A stretch of 64,000 bases of DNA from Xylaria sp. FL1777 (GCA_022578965.1 MU400539.1:186001-250000), one strand, 5' to 3'. Positions 45,446-58,323 are shown, numbered from the stretch's first letter. Made by a program: numbers and translations. Notes: generated by a model not told the origin, from the sequence alone.

Positions 45446-47714
45446 TATTATATACCTACAGTAGGTAGGCGGACTCGCTATCTACAAGGTACCTAGCATC
45501 TAAGCTGACAACCATGTTCACAATGTCCAGAAATGGAAGTTAACCCTTGCCGAGGAGGTACAGCCGCAGGAGGCGGCAGAGGCTTAAAACCAACAATAAG
45601 TTGATTTTACAAGGGCCTGTCCAGGGTCTGCAGTAGGTAATTCAACCATTATCTATCTCATAAAGTATTAAGTGGACGAACTATATCGCCCTGGAACATA
45701 TAACACTGCGAGTCAGCATGTTACTCAAAACGACAAACTTATAACTTAAGCAGCTTTATTGATATAGAGGCGAGATTGGAAACTTGAACAGTATCTCTTT
45801 GGGTTTCTCAACCACATGTGACAAACCCATGCCAATTCACAACTCAGCCTGCTTAAGCGCCCAGTGGCTTGGAGGCCGCCCGACCCCCCGACTTTCAACA
45901 GCCCGTCTTGAAACGAAGCCTCCCATCCTATGGTAAGCTTAGTCAACAAAAATATTCAACATGTTAAGCGTACTATCATTTTCCTACAGGGGTCATGGGA
46001 AATGCCGTTAGTTCTTGCTAGTTCTTTCGTACCATAAAGAAGCTCATCTTAAATGGGATCTTACTGTAAAGGCCTCTAATTCAACAATTATTTCGGCCTT
46101 ATTGCAATCACTGTAAAGTTAGACATGTAATCAGATGAAGTTATATTGATGGCTGTTACAGATGAGGCTAAAGCAAAAAGTAGAGTTGAATTTGCCTCGC
46201 TTAGCTTCCATTACCACACAAGGCTATGAATTAGGTCACACTGTTAGCCACAGCCACTGCAGTTACCCCAAGTTGAAGTGTACACTGTAGAGATCAGGGC
46301 AGCAAGCATTGGTAGTTGTATTTAATCTGGTTCTAACACGGCTCAAGCTTCAATAGGATAAATAGTAACTAAGGCATAAAAGATTATATGCACAACAAAT
46401 ATCCAGTTAACAAAATTGCTGAAGCATAGAACTCCTTCTGAGAAAATATAAACCAATGCTATAGCTGGAATTAGGAGGAAAGAGGGAAGGGGGAGGTCGG
46501 GGGTGTCGGTAGGCGTGTTGGGATGGCAAAAAAGAAGGCGGTGACAGATATTTCTTCAGGTGATATTACAGTTCGAGTATTAGGTACGTACCTGCTACTC
46601 TATTTAAATGTAGCTGATTAAAACTACCTAGGTACCTATGTAGGTTTGACTTCATGTGCTGATTTTGATTGTGTTTGTCTGGATGATCATGCGTTAACAG
46701 TGATCTAAGAAAGGCCACACTTTAAACTTAATTTCACTTGTAAGATAAACAAAATACATAATACAGTACAGTTTATTACATTTAATAATGGATGTGTGAT
46801 CCACAAATTGGTCATGTTATTAAGTCAAGTATAATGTTAACATAATGAATTTCTTTTAGCTTATGTTAAATCACAGCAGGCAATACTCCTTTTATGTACT
46901 ATAAAAGGTTGTTGTAGTGTTAAGGCTAGTAGTGTATTGCTGATCTATTTTATCCTACAAGAACCTAGGAATATGTTAATATTTATTCAGAAATGTTTTT
47001 TTTATTTCTAGAAAGACTATTATATCATCTCATAAGCCTCTCGGCAGGCAAGCAACAACACCCACCTTAACCTCCGTAGCAAGATCCCAACATGTTGATA
47101 CTGGTACGTACCGATATATGATTGATCCCATCCATATATGGTAACTACAACTGCCTCGGTACCTAGGTACCTACTGATTCTGTTTTGTTACGCTGGTTGC
47201 TCAGGTTATTCGGAAATCGCCTCACGGTTAGTCGGAAATCACAGTTTGGCGGTGAGGAATTCTGCCGGTCCATGGATTATCTGCCTATAAATACGTCCCC
47301 TCGCCCCCGAGTCTTCCCATCTCTTTCTTTTAGTCTTCTTCTCCACCGGGGACGGGAGGAGCGGCGGCCGCCGGTTCGAGCCATCGTGCTGTCTGTAGAT
47401 CAAGAGCCACAGCCAGCTGCTGGCAGTACCCCCCTGCCAGTACATCTCTTTGAGATGGCGAAATAATTTTTGATTTCTCCTCCCTCTCACCTTTTCATTG
47501 GGATCTTAGCCTTTGGCTTGGACTTGAAGAAGAGGTAAACATTTTGCTTGCTTGGCTATCTCTCGGTGATTGATATGGCTTCAAGTCTATATAACGCTAT
47601 TAATGAAATACAATGGGCTCTGCATCCTTGTAACCAATGTTATCATGCTTGAGACATTTATATGCTCCTCTACCGCTTACCATTTCTGATCTGAAGTTCT
47701 GGTTGCGTTACTGA
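45446..47714. other. Long AT-rich gap
   Basis: No intact gene in about 2.3 kb. Three clusters of TAGGTACC-type motifs lie at 45455-45495, 46582-46640 and 47158-47172. AT-rich stretches around 46700-47000 resemble mutated repeat DNA. A promoter-like element at 47286 is listed separately. Confidence 0.4.
47286..47293 (+). promoter_or_regulatory. Orphan TATA element with C/T-rich leader
   Basis: TATAAATA is followed by a C/T-rich tract (about 47300-47355) typical of a fungal transcription start, yet no intact coding region begins downstream. It may be the old promoter of the truncated monooxygenase. Confidence 0.35.
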
Positions 47715-48839
47715 CTGCACTCTAGGAATGCTCATGCGCAAGAAAACCCATGCACTTTATCTCTACGCCTGGTATTATGCAAGCATCTCGGCTATGCCCT
47801 CAGCATGATCGTCAGAATTGAGGATCTCCCGCGATACCACGACTTCGGCTGCTCGGCCGAGCGCTATCTGTTCATCGGTCCTGACGAAACTTGGGCTAAC
47901 TTCACCACCCTCGACGGTCGGTCCTTGTGGCGCTTCTCGGTCGTTGGTTCGGCAGACAAAGTCGACCCGGCAAAACTAGATATGCATGGCCTTTTGCGAA
48001 AAGCCTTTGGCCGCGATGACGTCGAATACGAACTCATGCAAGTGAATCAGTGGCGTCGCAGCCAGTATACTGCGGCCAAGTTCTGCGAAGGTCGCGTTTT
48101 CTTGGCAGGAGATTCGTCGCACACCATATCTCCAACTGGCGGCCACGGACTGAACACTGGCTTCAGAGACGTTATGAATCTTAGCTGGATTCTATAAGCG
48201 CTCCTAGAAGGATGGGAAGGGCCGGGCCTCATCAAAACGTACAACACAGAACGACCACCTGTCGCACTGCGAAATGGTTCTAGCTCTACTCGAAACACTT
48301 CCATCTGGATTGACCGCCAAGGCAGAGACAAGATCCTCGACAATGGGCCGGAGGCAGATGAGCAGAGACACGCCCTCGGGGAGAAGATGGCGCTAAACTT
48401 GCGGCAGGAGTTCCAGTCCCTAGGCCTCGCATTGGGCTACAACTATGCCGAGTCACCAATAACTATAAGTGACGGCTCGTCTGCGCCGCCAGATGACCCA
48501 GAGATCTATATCCAAACAGCACGGCCTGGTCATCGCGTCCCGCATTGCTGGCTGGGCAATGGAAAGTCTACAATTGACCTATTTGGCCGTAGTCTCGTTT
48601 TGCTGTGCTTGGGAAAGGAAGAAGCAGGTGACCAAAGGGTCGTGGATGCAGCGAGTGTTGCACATATTCCACTGGAGTTTATCCTTGTAACCGAGGCGGA
48701 AGCAATGGCCTTATACCAACGGCGACTGGTTCTTGTTCGCCCTGACGGAATGGTCGCTTGGCGTGGGAATTCATCTCCTGATGATGTCGAGGCCCTTCTG
48801 GATCGGGTGCGAGGGGCGTTAATGGCGGTTGTTAAATAG
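47715..48839 (+). pseudogene. Broken FAD monooxygenase (phenol hydroxylase / TfdB type)
   Basis: The frame is open from 47715 and homology becomes clear at LGYALSMIVRIEDLPRYHDFG. It runs through RYLFIGPDETWANFT, the second FAD motif VFLAGDSSHTISPTGGHGLN, and a thioredoxin-like C-terminal domain ending LVLVRPDGMVAWRG. Two defects are visible: the N-terminal half with the first FAD motif (GxGxxG) is missing, and an in-frame TAA at 48195-48197 interrupts the NLSWIL / ALLEGWEG region with the frame continuing intact after it. Family members hydroxylate phenolic rings. The gene converges on the Zn2Cys6 regulator. Everything after the stop still looks conserved, so inactivation is probably recent. 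Confidence 0.85.
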
Positions 48840-48979
48840 AGTGGAGGCGTATACGTAGCAGAGCATATGGTAATCATATTCACAAGGTGTAAAATTCTGA
48901 CATTAAACTTATTTTTTATCCGATATAATATATGGTTCACCCATTGTAATACTTCATATTTAACTCTGAAAGTATGAAA

Positions 48980-51263
48980 TTACGAAGCTGTCGCACAGGT
49001 AGCCCGGCGAGTCCAGGCATCTTCAACCGTCTTCAGCGTAACGTTGAATGTCTTTAAGCCACTACTCCTCGCACAGTTCTCGAACCACTCGGAAAAAGCC
49101 TTGCGCACAGTGGCGTCCTCGGCTTCGCGTGCCGCAATGAAGGCCGGCCAGACGAGACACAAGGAGCCATTAGATGCAAAGTCCAACTCCAGGCACTGAT
49201 GGAGCGTCAGGGAAGCGAGTACGTTAGATACTAAGTGTTGAAGGATCGACGTATCTACGTCGTAGATCTTTCGGTAGAAATATATCTCCAGAGCATTCTG
49301 CAATGCGCCTGTGATCAGCGCTGAGCCGTCGGGCTTGAGATCCCCATTTGGCTTCGACGCATCCTTCTCAGTGCTTGTGGTGTTGTGCGAGGGCCGGTAT
49401 TCCTTGATGCAAGTCTCTAGAATCTTAGCAAGATCGAGATAAGTGGAAATGCTCAAACCGCTAGTACCAAGGGGTTGTGGTCTTGAACTGGCTTCTTTCG
49501 CCTTGCTGAGCCGTATGATACAGGAAAGAAAGAACACGATTGTCTCGGGAACTCCGTAGATTTCGGCATATAGTGTGGGAGGCCATATCCCAGGCCTCTC
49601 GAGGTGTAGGTCGTTCTCCCCTATTTCTAGGGACTTGAGAACTAGCATGTCGCGAGGCAGGTTGCGCCACTGCGGCTGGTTCATGTTGAATGACAGGCTG
49701 TCGATGCTGTAGATGGAGGATCCGCTAGATTCTATGACTTTCCTCACCTCGTGCCGATGTGCGATGTTGCTGTTGACACAAATACTCTCGTAGAATACGC
49801 GTTGAAAGGCGTAGCAGTGATGGAGCAGGCGTACTTTCCGTGACTTGTGACGATTCAACCCCTTCAATCGGATGAACTTCTCCGCTTCGACGAGATAAAA
49901 ATCGATATGTTGGTGGTTGGCAGTGAGGTTGTATAGTTGTGTCATGGTTAGCAGTGCCATCAATATGGTCTTGTATTTGGCCGCTTTAGGCACATCGTAT
50001 GCGGTTGCCAGTGTCGCTTGGCAGTGCTCACGAGCATATTTCCCGTACAGTTTGGCTCTCCTTGACCATATAGATCCAATTCCAGGTGACCTGCGTCCCA
50101 AACTTGACGCACTGATAGCCAAGGTACCGAAGAATATTGTCAAACTCGCGTGACTGAGATTCTCACCCATTGTCAAAGCCGCAAGGCAACTCTTAACGTG
50201 AGGGATGAATAGAATGTGCCATGGGGTCCGCTTGTGGCCGAATGGGGTTATTAGATTTACGACATTGGTAGTATAGTGTTTGAGGAGAAAGACGGCATCC
50301 CCAGGTACAGGCATGGAGATACCAGGAGACGGGGAGATTGGGAAGGCGGATACGTCGAAAGGGTGACGCACATCAATACCGATGTTGAAGGGCATCTGAT
50401 GATGCAGTAGGGTTGTGTTGTTGAAAATAGCTTGGTCATTCACAGAAAGACAGAAATCACGAACATCGGTGGACATGGACGCAATCTCGTGAAGGTTGCC
50501 CACGGTCGCATTCAAGTCTGGGATATCGGCAATGTCATAGACTTGAGATGGTGGCAAAGATGACACGTCTTGAATGTCCTGGTTCGTCATATTGGCCATG
50601 AACGACTGGCTCGCATGGTGAATAGGAGAGAGACTACATGCTTCCTGCGTGGCTACACAGCTTGGTTCGTCGATATCTGGTATCTCTAGCCCAAATGACC
50701 AGTCTATCTCGAGTTCTGCCGTAGAATCCCTGCGCTCAGAAGCCTGAACGGCGTCTCGGAATACCCCAAAAGGACCAATCTGCAATTGCAGGCTTTCGCT
50801 CTGGGGAGTATTGTCACATACTTGGTCTATGCGCAAGAGCTTCTTTGAGACCAGAGCTTGGGGTACGCTTAAGGTCAACTGTTGACTCATGTCACGGCGC
50901 TCTATCTCGGTGAACAAAAGCCGGCGGAACCTCACCGGGTCATCCGCCAGTGGACCGCTATCGTCGGCATCATCAGCGGAGACAAAGAAGATGTTTTTGC
51001 CATAACCCTTGCAGATCAGCCCTGCGGCCTTGCATAGCAGACAGGAAGGTCTTGTCTCGTCGCATTTCACTCGCCTACCACGACACTGATAGGAAACGGA
51101 AGGGAGACTGGGTCAGCTGCGGTTGGAAAGTCACCCCTCTGAATGGGTTGCTGAATGATGAAGGCGGCAGTGTAAGGGTCATTATCAACTGCAGGGGTAT
51201 TGCTGCACTTACGTTGTCGCAACCTCCAAATGACCGCGCGCTCAGACCTCTGGCGCTCGCCAT
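48980..51263 (-). CDS. Zn2Cys6 transcription factor
   Basis: Two exons on the minus strand (51263-51213, 51085-48980; 127-bp intron) give 718 aa. The intron splits the zinc cluster, and joining yields Cys15, 18, 25, 32, 35 and 42 in the canonical C-x2-C-x6-C-x6-C-x2-C-x6-C spacing with RGRRVKC. A Fungal_trans_2-type helical domain occupies the C-terminal half (from about residue 270, HHLTT-like HYTTNVVNLITPF onward). It would bind CGG-containing DNA and control neighbouring genes. It is divergent from the permease, which makes it the likely cluster regulator. Confidence 0.92.
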
Positions 51264-52571
51264 ATCATGTTTGGTCGGGAGTGAGAAGAACTAATGAAGA
51301 CGTGCTGAGAAAACTTTCCTTTATTAGTAGTGTATATACTAGAATACGTACCCCAGGTCACTTACCGGGATATATGATCGGCAAGTTTTATCAGACGAGA
51401 TGCCGCTGACGGTGGGCCATTACCACATCTATCCGACAATAAGAATTCGAACTAACTGTTACTAATTATTAAAAATTAAGAAATTTTTTTTATATAGCTA
51501 GATTATTGTTTATCTTATTATATAAATGTGTGTAATAGCTGTTATAGTGCTTTTATTTATTCTGAATTCTTGTTGTTGGTTGAATGTGGTAGTGGCCCTC
51601 CATAGCCGCTAGTCAGATACCGCGGCTGGGATTAACTTCCCCTTTTGATTGATACTAGCTACTGAGTATCATCAACTACGCCACCCCAGATAGAAGAACC
51701 CATGTGTAGATGTAGATATGAAACACAAACACTATCTGCAGTTACGTCGCTGTCAAGTATGTAGTGTTTTTATTGCTATCGGGGGATTTCGTATCTCCAG
51801 ATGACGCTAGAAAGTGGCTCTGCGAGTGACGGTTAGCTATCACTTATTTCAAGGTTACCCACGTAGACAGGTAGTTGTTTAACGTAGGTAACTCGTAAGA
51901 CAGCCTCGTCATGTGGAAGAGTGTTATAGCCGTGTCTGAAGGGAGGGTTGTTAATACGTCATATCATTTGATGCAGGGGAAGCCAGACCTAGGTCGATAC
52001 TTGGATACACAACATGCCTCCCAACGGTCTAAACCGCACCCCAGACAGGCATTTATTTCGTTTTATTTTACATAATAGCTTCTCTAATATGCGGGGTAGA
52101 CATTAGTCTGACTTTCATATTGCCATTTTGCGGGGGAATAGCATGGGTTCAATATCCATTGTGTGAACTTGAAGTTAAGACCAATTGCCTGGTAATAGCT
52201 ATATACGAGCTAGATGACGAGAAGGATTGTTTCTTGGTTTAGAGAGCATTCTACGAGTGACTATTCTGACATTAAAACGTTTCAGGGGTAAGCTATAGTC
52301 TACCTTGATCCCTGGCCGAGAGATAACGGGATAGATACGATGGTCGAACGAACTGGTCTTAGCTGGCCTGGCACTAGGTACTTAACACAAGACTATGATT
52401 TGCTATAAGCCTTGCTCATCGAGGTATATAAATGAAAGAATTGACCTCGTTGTTTATAATAACTGCTCTTAGTTGCTAATAGGCAACACCAATCACACAT
52501 ATCAACCCCCTTTCTCAAAAGAGTATACCACAAGCCATTACAGATAATACTATTATTATTCTGCTTTGACC
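51264..52571. promoter_or_regulatory. Divergent promoter, regulator / permease
   Basis: A 1.3-kb region between divergent genes, free of supportable genes. An AT-rich block lies at about 51460-51560. Possible CGG/CCG sites are CCGCGG at about 51619 and the everted site at 52316. Confidence 0.5.
52316..52329. promoter_or_regulatory. Candidate Zn2Cys6 site, CCG-N8-CGG
   Basis: CCG at 52316-52318 and CGG at 52327-52329, separated by eight bases, sit about 245 bp before the permease start. Everted CCG/CGG pairs are typical Zn2Cys6 targets, but such a short word occurs by chance, and I did not find the same spacing in the other cluster promoters. Confidence 0.3.
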
Positions 52572-54369
52572 ATGAGCTCCCCTGAGAAATTCGACAACCC
52601 AGATTTGGGGTCCGACATTGAGAAAACTATCAGCATGTCCAAAATTGAGACTACTCATAACGGCGAGGTCATCGAGACGACAGAAGGAACGAAACGTGCA
52701 ATCAAGTCCCGGCATGCACAGATGATTGCCCTGGGTGGAACCATTGGCACGTCACTCTTTATCGCATCTGGCCAGTCTCTTCATGCTGGAGGGCCGGCGC
52801 TTCTTCTAATAGCTTATGTCGTGATGTCTTGCATGGTTTATGGTGTCGCTACAGCTATTGTTGAAGTAAGTCTATTATTGCACACATTTTTACTATCGGG
52901 CTGGCTATATCCATAATATCTCCGGGTATAATATGAATCTACCAGGGACACAATAAAATAGACGAGGGAGAATCAACATGCTGACCAGAAGTCTGTAGGT
53001 TGGCGCCCACTTACCAGTTCCGGGGGCCTCAATGTCCATGTACTGTTCGCGCTACGTATCGAAATCGCTGGGTGTAGCCCTCGGTTATCTCTACTTCTAC
53101 TCGTTCGGAATCCTCGCCGCTTACGAAGTAACTGCCACAGTTATCGTCATCGACTTCTGGCCCAACTCGGTCCCTGTGGCGGCGTGGATCACGCTGTTGT
53201 TGCTTGTCGTCATTGCCCTGAATGTCTTTCCCGTCGGTGTATACGCAGAGGCTGAGTTCTGGTTTGCCAGTCTCAAGGTCGCGCTGATCATTGGATTGTT
53301 GATTCTTTCCCTTGTTCTGATCCTCGGTGGAGGACCTTCCCACCGCCGCCTAGGCTTTTACTACTGGCAAGACCCCGGTGCCATTAATGCCTATATAATC
53401 CCTGGAGACAGCGGGCGCTTTGTTGCTTTCCTCTACTGCTGGATCCAGTCGGGATTCTCCTTCTACTTCGGTCCTGAAGAGATTATTGTGATATCGGGTG
53501 AGATGAAAAACCCACGCAAGAATCTACCCCGGGCTGCCAGAACTTTCTTCTACCGTCTAGCCATATTCTATATCCTCAGCACTATTGCCATTGGTGCAAT
53601 TTGCGCCTCAAATTCACAAGGTCTGGTTTCCGGCGCGGGCAATGCCAATGCTTCGCCTTGGGTCATTGCAATCCGCACAGCAGGCATCGACATTTTACCT
53701 TCCGTCGTCAACGCAGGCATTCTGGCCAGTGCTTGGTCCTCCGGGACAGCCTTTCTCTATGTTTCGAGTCGGTCTCTTTACTCATTAGCGGTTATCGGAC
53801 ATGCGCCAAAGTTATTCACACGATGTAATCGCTGGGGATTGCCGTACTATGCTGTCTTGGCTGCCTGTCTCTTCACGCCACTTGCCTATTTGACGTGCAG
53901 TACTCAAGGTGGCGTGGTTTTCAACTGGTTCCTCAACTTGACTAATACAGCTGGTCACACATCCTGGGTGATCTGCTGTTTTACGTATTTGAGGTTCACC
54001 AAAGCTCGCAAGACCCAAGGGATTGCGTCGATCTATAGCTCGCGTATCCAACCTTATGCTGCACAAATCTGCATGTTTCTTTTCGCACTTCTCCTACTGC
54101 TGAATGGTTTCTATGTATTTTTCCCTGGGAGGTGGTCACTTGGCAGCTTTCTATCTGCTTATCTTGGTATTCCCATCTTTTTGACTATTTGGATCGGACA
54201 CAAGTTGACTTTGGGCCGAAATGATCCGTGGATATATGCACCGCACCAGGTCGATCTGACTACAGGACTAGATGCAGTGGAGGCAGATACTCGAGCCTAC
54301 GCGGAGGAAGACGCAATGCGCTCAGATAAAAGACATTGGCGATCTAGACTGCAAAAGCTTTTCAAATGA
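52572..54369 (+). CDS. Amino acid permease (APC superfamily, yeast AAT type)
   Basis: Two exons (52572-52865, 52999-54369; 133-bp intron) give 554 aa. A charged cytosolic N-terminus of about 50 residues leads into the family signature KSRHAQMIALGGTIGTSLFIASG. About twelve membrane helices follow, with the conserved GILAAYE, FGPEEIIVISGEMKNPRKNLPRA and a Lys/Arg-rich C-terminus. It would import an amino acid or small amine with protons at the plasma membrane. Position next to the regulator and oxidative enzymes suggests it supplies the cluster's substrate. Specificity cannot be read from the sequence. Confidence 0.92.
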
Positions 54370-54909
54370 GCATATGTCCTGCAATGAAGGCGTTTACATC
54401 ATATTAAATTTGGTAGACTAGTTGCCACCTAGAATTCGTTGATTATACTCTTATACATACATGATAGACGAAGGAAAACTCACTACCACACTCTATGACA
54501 ATCAACAATGATAGTCAAATAGCACTGACCAATGGTAAAGTCTTGAGAGACTCGAGAAAAGCCTGGAACCTTCGAATGACCCATGGTACCATATGTCAGG
54601 GACCTGAACCCACCCCCGGATAAGGCGAGGTGATGCTCTCCCCGCTGGATCCACAGGGGGAGACTTTCTCTTTTCATCAGCAAGGAGGTACTCTCAAGTC
54701 AGATAGTTAGCCCAACTTAGCTTATCTTGTGCCTGCCCCTAAGTAGACATGTAAGGTGATATGTATATCGAGTTCATATATCAACTGACTACGGTCTCTG
54801 ACACCCGGCGTAATTATCTTTTATCTAATATTGACAGCTACCATCACTTGTCAAGCCCTACTTCTTACCTCCACGCATATATCAAAGAGAAATTGCGTTT
54901 AGTTTCACT
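54370..54909. other. Intergenic gap upstream of first SDR
   Basis: No gene supported. It contains the permease 3' end and the promoter of the first dehydrogenase. No shared long motif with the other cluster promoters is seen by eye. Confidence 0.4.
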
Positions 54910-55725
54910 ATGGACGTACCTGGGTATGCGTTAGTGACAGGGGCTGGATCTGGTATTGGCCGGGCTTGCGCAAACACCTTTGCTATAGACGGTGCTGCTG
55001 GAGTTGCATTGTTCGACGTTAACCTGGAAGGCCTTAATGCCGTTAAGAACGAGATAGAAGAGAAGAAATTTACACCCAACGGGAGAGCCTGCCGGGTCAT
55101 CATCCAGCAGGTCGACGTGTCAAACGAAGACGATGTCAATGCGGCGGTCAAGTTTGTGGCTGGAGAATTCGGGCGATTGGACTACGTTGCCAATGCAGCT
55201 GGCATCGCCATGAAACACGAAGGCGGTGCAGCATTTGCGCAAACTAAAGACTGGCAACGCATTCTCGACATCAATCTATCAGGATCACTATTCATACTCA
55301 AGGCTACGGCACAAATTATGCTGAAGCAGGACGAGATCAAATCAAGCATCGACGGGAGACCTCTACAGAAGGGCTCAATCATCCTTTTCGGTTCTATTCA
55401 GTCGGTAGCGGGGATCCCTCTATCGACAGCGTATGCTGCGTCGAAAGCCGGTGTTCTGGGCCTCATGAGATCTGCTTCTGAGGATTATGCAGCCCAGGGT
55501 CTACGGATCAATGCCATCTGCCCGGGGTATACCGAGACACCCCTCACCACACGGAACCCCGGCGTTTTCAAAGCGATGCAAGAACGGGTGACAACAGTGG
55601 TGCCGATGATGCGCGTGGGCCAACCACAGGAAATTGCCGACGGCGTCGTGTACCTGGCTGGCGGAAGAAGTTCATTTGTTACAGGTACTGCGCTTATGGT
55701 TGACGGTGGGTATACCGAGAGGTAG
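54910..55725 (+). CDS. Short-chain dehydrogenase/reductase (first of two)
   Basis: A single-exon frame of 271 aa, full length for a classical SDR. The cofactor motif TGAGSGIG lies at residues 10-17, NAAG at about 95-98, and the catalytic set is Ser162, Tyr175 and Lys179 (STAYAASK). CPGYTETPLTT follows. The Asp after the second strand (ALFDVN) favours NAD(H). It would oxidise or reduce a secondary alcohol/ketone. Position before the Baeyer-Villiger enzyme suggests it makes that enzyme's ketone. Intact catalytic residues. Confidence 0.93.
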   Translation: MDVPGYALVTGAGSGIGRACANTFAIDGAAGVALFDVNLEGLNAVKNEIEEKKFTPNGRACRVIIQQVDVSNEDDVNAAVKFVAGEFGRLDYVANAAGIAMKHEGGAAFAQTKDWQRILDINLSGSLFILKATAQIMLKQDEIKSSIDGRPLQKGSIILFGSIQSVAGIPLSTAYAASKAGVLGLMRSASEDYAAQGLRINAICPGYTETPLTTRNPGVFKAMQERVTTVVPMMRVGQPQEIADGVVYLAGGRSSFVTGTALMVDGGYTER

Positions 55726-56519
55726 ATGTCGGATACCACTCACTAGATTATGGACGAATACAGCTGTTTTTGAGTTCTCCTGGTTCTTTGATTGTGCAAA
55801 TCCCTACATAACAGTGACCAAAGTAAGTATTGTGAATTAGTATGAAACAAACCCGAACAACAAGTATAAACTTAGTAGCGTAAATAGCATAGTCTTATGC
55901 ACGGTAGATTGGTTCCTGTTGATAGATAGGCATAAGATGTTGTAGTGTATTGGAGAGAGATAACCCGTTCCTACTCATGTTACATTGTTGTTCCGATCCC
56001 ACGCCTTGGCACGCGGGGAGAACCACTACCATTACAATAGTAAGTGGGGAGCGGCTGAATAAGTAGATAGCGATACATTTAAGGAAAGTAATCCCTTTTG
56101 GACGTGGGTCTCATCCATACCCTATCAAGACACTCTCGACTGACTCGTCTGCAGCCACGCAGTCACTTGACGTATCGTTTGATTGGTGAGACTTTCCCCA
56201 GTCAAGACATCGGAAAGTAACCACAATCTAGAAATGATTGCGTTCAGTGTTATGTAACAGAGGTGTGAGGGGAGTGAAAGGATGAGGTAGTATGGCCCAA
56301 TAGGAATAGGGGCTCTACCTCAGTTGGAGAAAGAGATTCATCCGAAGCATCTACAAAGCTCAGCTGCTTACATATTATCTATTAGACATGAGAGTCGCTA
56401 TATATCAGTGACCTCCTGTCACTTTAGAAGAGCTATAGGCGCGGTTGCTGAACATTTGTTTTTGACCCTTCACCCGTTACCATATCAAATCTTCAGAGAA
56501 CGTCCTTGCTATCGCGGCC
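55726..56519. other. Intergenic gap upstream of BVMO
   Basis: No gene supported in about 800 bp; short frames only. It serves as 3' flank of the SDR and promoter of the monooxygenase. Confidence 0.4.
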
Positions 56520-58323
56520 ATGGGATCCCTCGACCCCAAAGTACAAGAATATGATGTCATCATCGGAGGCGCCGGGTTCTCTGGTGTCTGTGCACTTCAT
56601 CACATCCGAGAGCGCTTCCCATCGTGGCGGGTCAAAGTCCTCGAGGCTTCGTCAGGGCCCGGTGGCACCTGGTACATGAACCGTTATCCTGGGGCACGAG
56701 TCGACACAGAGTCCTTGACCTACCAATTTTCGTGGGACAAGGATCTCTTAGACGAGTGGTACTGGAAAGAGACTTTTTCAGCCCAGCCAGCTGTTCTAAG
56801 TTACATTGAAAGGGTGTGTGAGAAACATGATCTGTACGAGCAGATGCAGTTCAACACCAGGATAAAGTCCGCACACTGGCTCGATGACGAGCATTCTTGG
56901 CACATTGTCGACACCAATTACTTCGAGTATAAAGCCCGCTTCTTAATCAGCTGCTTGGGTTTCCTCTCCAGACCTGTTCTACCCCTTATTTCCGGAATTG
57001 AGACATTCGAGGGCCAAGCCTTCCACACGTCTGCGTGGCCGAAGGATCTTGACCACAAGAAAGACCTTGCCGGAAAGAGAGTTGGTGTCATCGGTACCGG
57101 AGCAACGGGCATACAGACCATCACCACGGTAGCTAAAGAATCCGACGTGAAATCTCTCACAGTTTTCCAACGGACAGCCAACTGGTCGGTTCCGCTGCGC
57201 AACAAACCGATATCAGAGGAGGAAATGAAGCAACACGTCAAAGAATACGCAGAAATCTTTGCTCAGTGTGCCAGAACTTCATCCGGATTCCTATATCAGG
57301 CCGATCCTCGTAATTCTTCAGATGTCACGCAGGCAGAGCGACTCTTATTATGGAACCGGCTCTATAACGAGCAGGGATTTGGTAAATGGCTTGGCGTCTT
57401 CAAAGATACATATACGTGCAGGGAGGCCAACAAGCTATATTCGGAATATATTGCGGAGAAGACCAAGGCACGCATCGAAGACCCTGAGGTGGCCGATTCT
57501 CTGATCCCCAAAGACCACGGTTTCGGCACGAGGCGCGTACCATTAGAAAGTGGCTACTTCGAGGTGTATAACCAACCAAATATCCACCTCGTGGATCTGA
57601 AGAAAACTCTAATTGAAGAGGTGACGGCCACTGGAATCCACACCCGTGATGGTAAGTCCCATGAGCTCGACATTCTTATTTTCGCGACTGGGTTCAATGC
57701 CATCACAGGATCTTTCAGCGAGATCGACTTCCGCGGCAAGCAAGGAAGGCCGCTTCTAGGATATAGCGACGCAGAGAAGGGGGAGAGCAATGCTATATGG
57801 GTGGATCACAAGCCCAAGACCTTCTTAGGTATCATGGCTCCCGACATGCCCAATATGTTCAGTATGTGCACACTGGAGTCATTTTTTCCCCTTTCTAGTA
57901 ACCTGATGACTCCCAACATGTCTCGGGAGCATGCATCAGGGGCATGATATCCACACAAAAGAGTAATTACTAACTCCAGCGAGAATAGTGGTGCTAGGAC
58001 CCCACCAGCCTTTCGGAAACGGCACCCGCAGCCTCGAAAACGCAATTGATGTCGTATGCGGGATGCTGGAGCACATCTCCGATCACAGCTATACTTATGC
58101 AGTGCCCAAAGCCGAGGCGGTCCAGGCATGGGGAGAGCATGTGGTAGAGTGTAGCCAGGGCTTACTGGCAAATGAAATTGACAGTTGGATGACGGGCGTC
58201 AATACTAATGTCAAGGGCAAACAGGAGAGAAGTGTAGCGAGGTACTCGGGTAGTGTCATCGGATACAGGAAGCGATGCTCCGATGCTGCACAGGCGGGTT
58301 GGAAGGAGTTAGATGTCGCATAG
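56520..58323 (+). CDS. Baeyer-Villiger-type flavin monooxygenase
   Basis: Two exons (56520-57861, 57989-58323; 127-bp intron) give 558 aa, normal for type I BVMOs. Residues 16-22 are the FAD motif GGAGFSG; the conserved GGTWYMNRYPGARVDTES follows at about 48-65. The BVMO fingerprint F-x-G-x3-H-x3-W is complete (Phe163, Gly165, His169, Trp173), and the NADPH Rossmann motif is GVIGTGATG (189-197). The spliced C-terminus restores MFMVLGPHQPFGNG. It would insert oxygen next to a carbonyl, giving an ester or lactone, with NADPH and O2. Cyclohexanone-monooxygenase-like; substrate unknown. Confidence 0.93.

Noticed and set aside
47185..47490. Overlapping 93- and 83-codon frames on opposite strands
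   Set aside because: They span the TATA element and C/T-rich leader, so they are probably non-coding.
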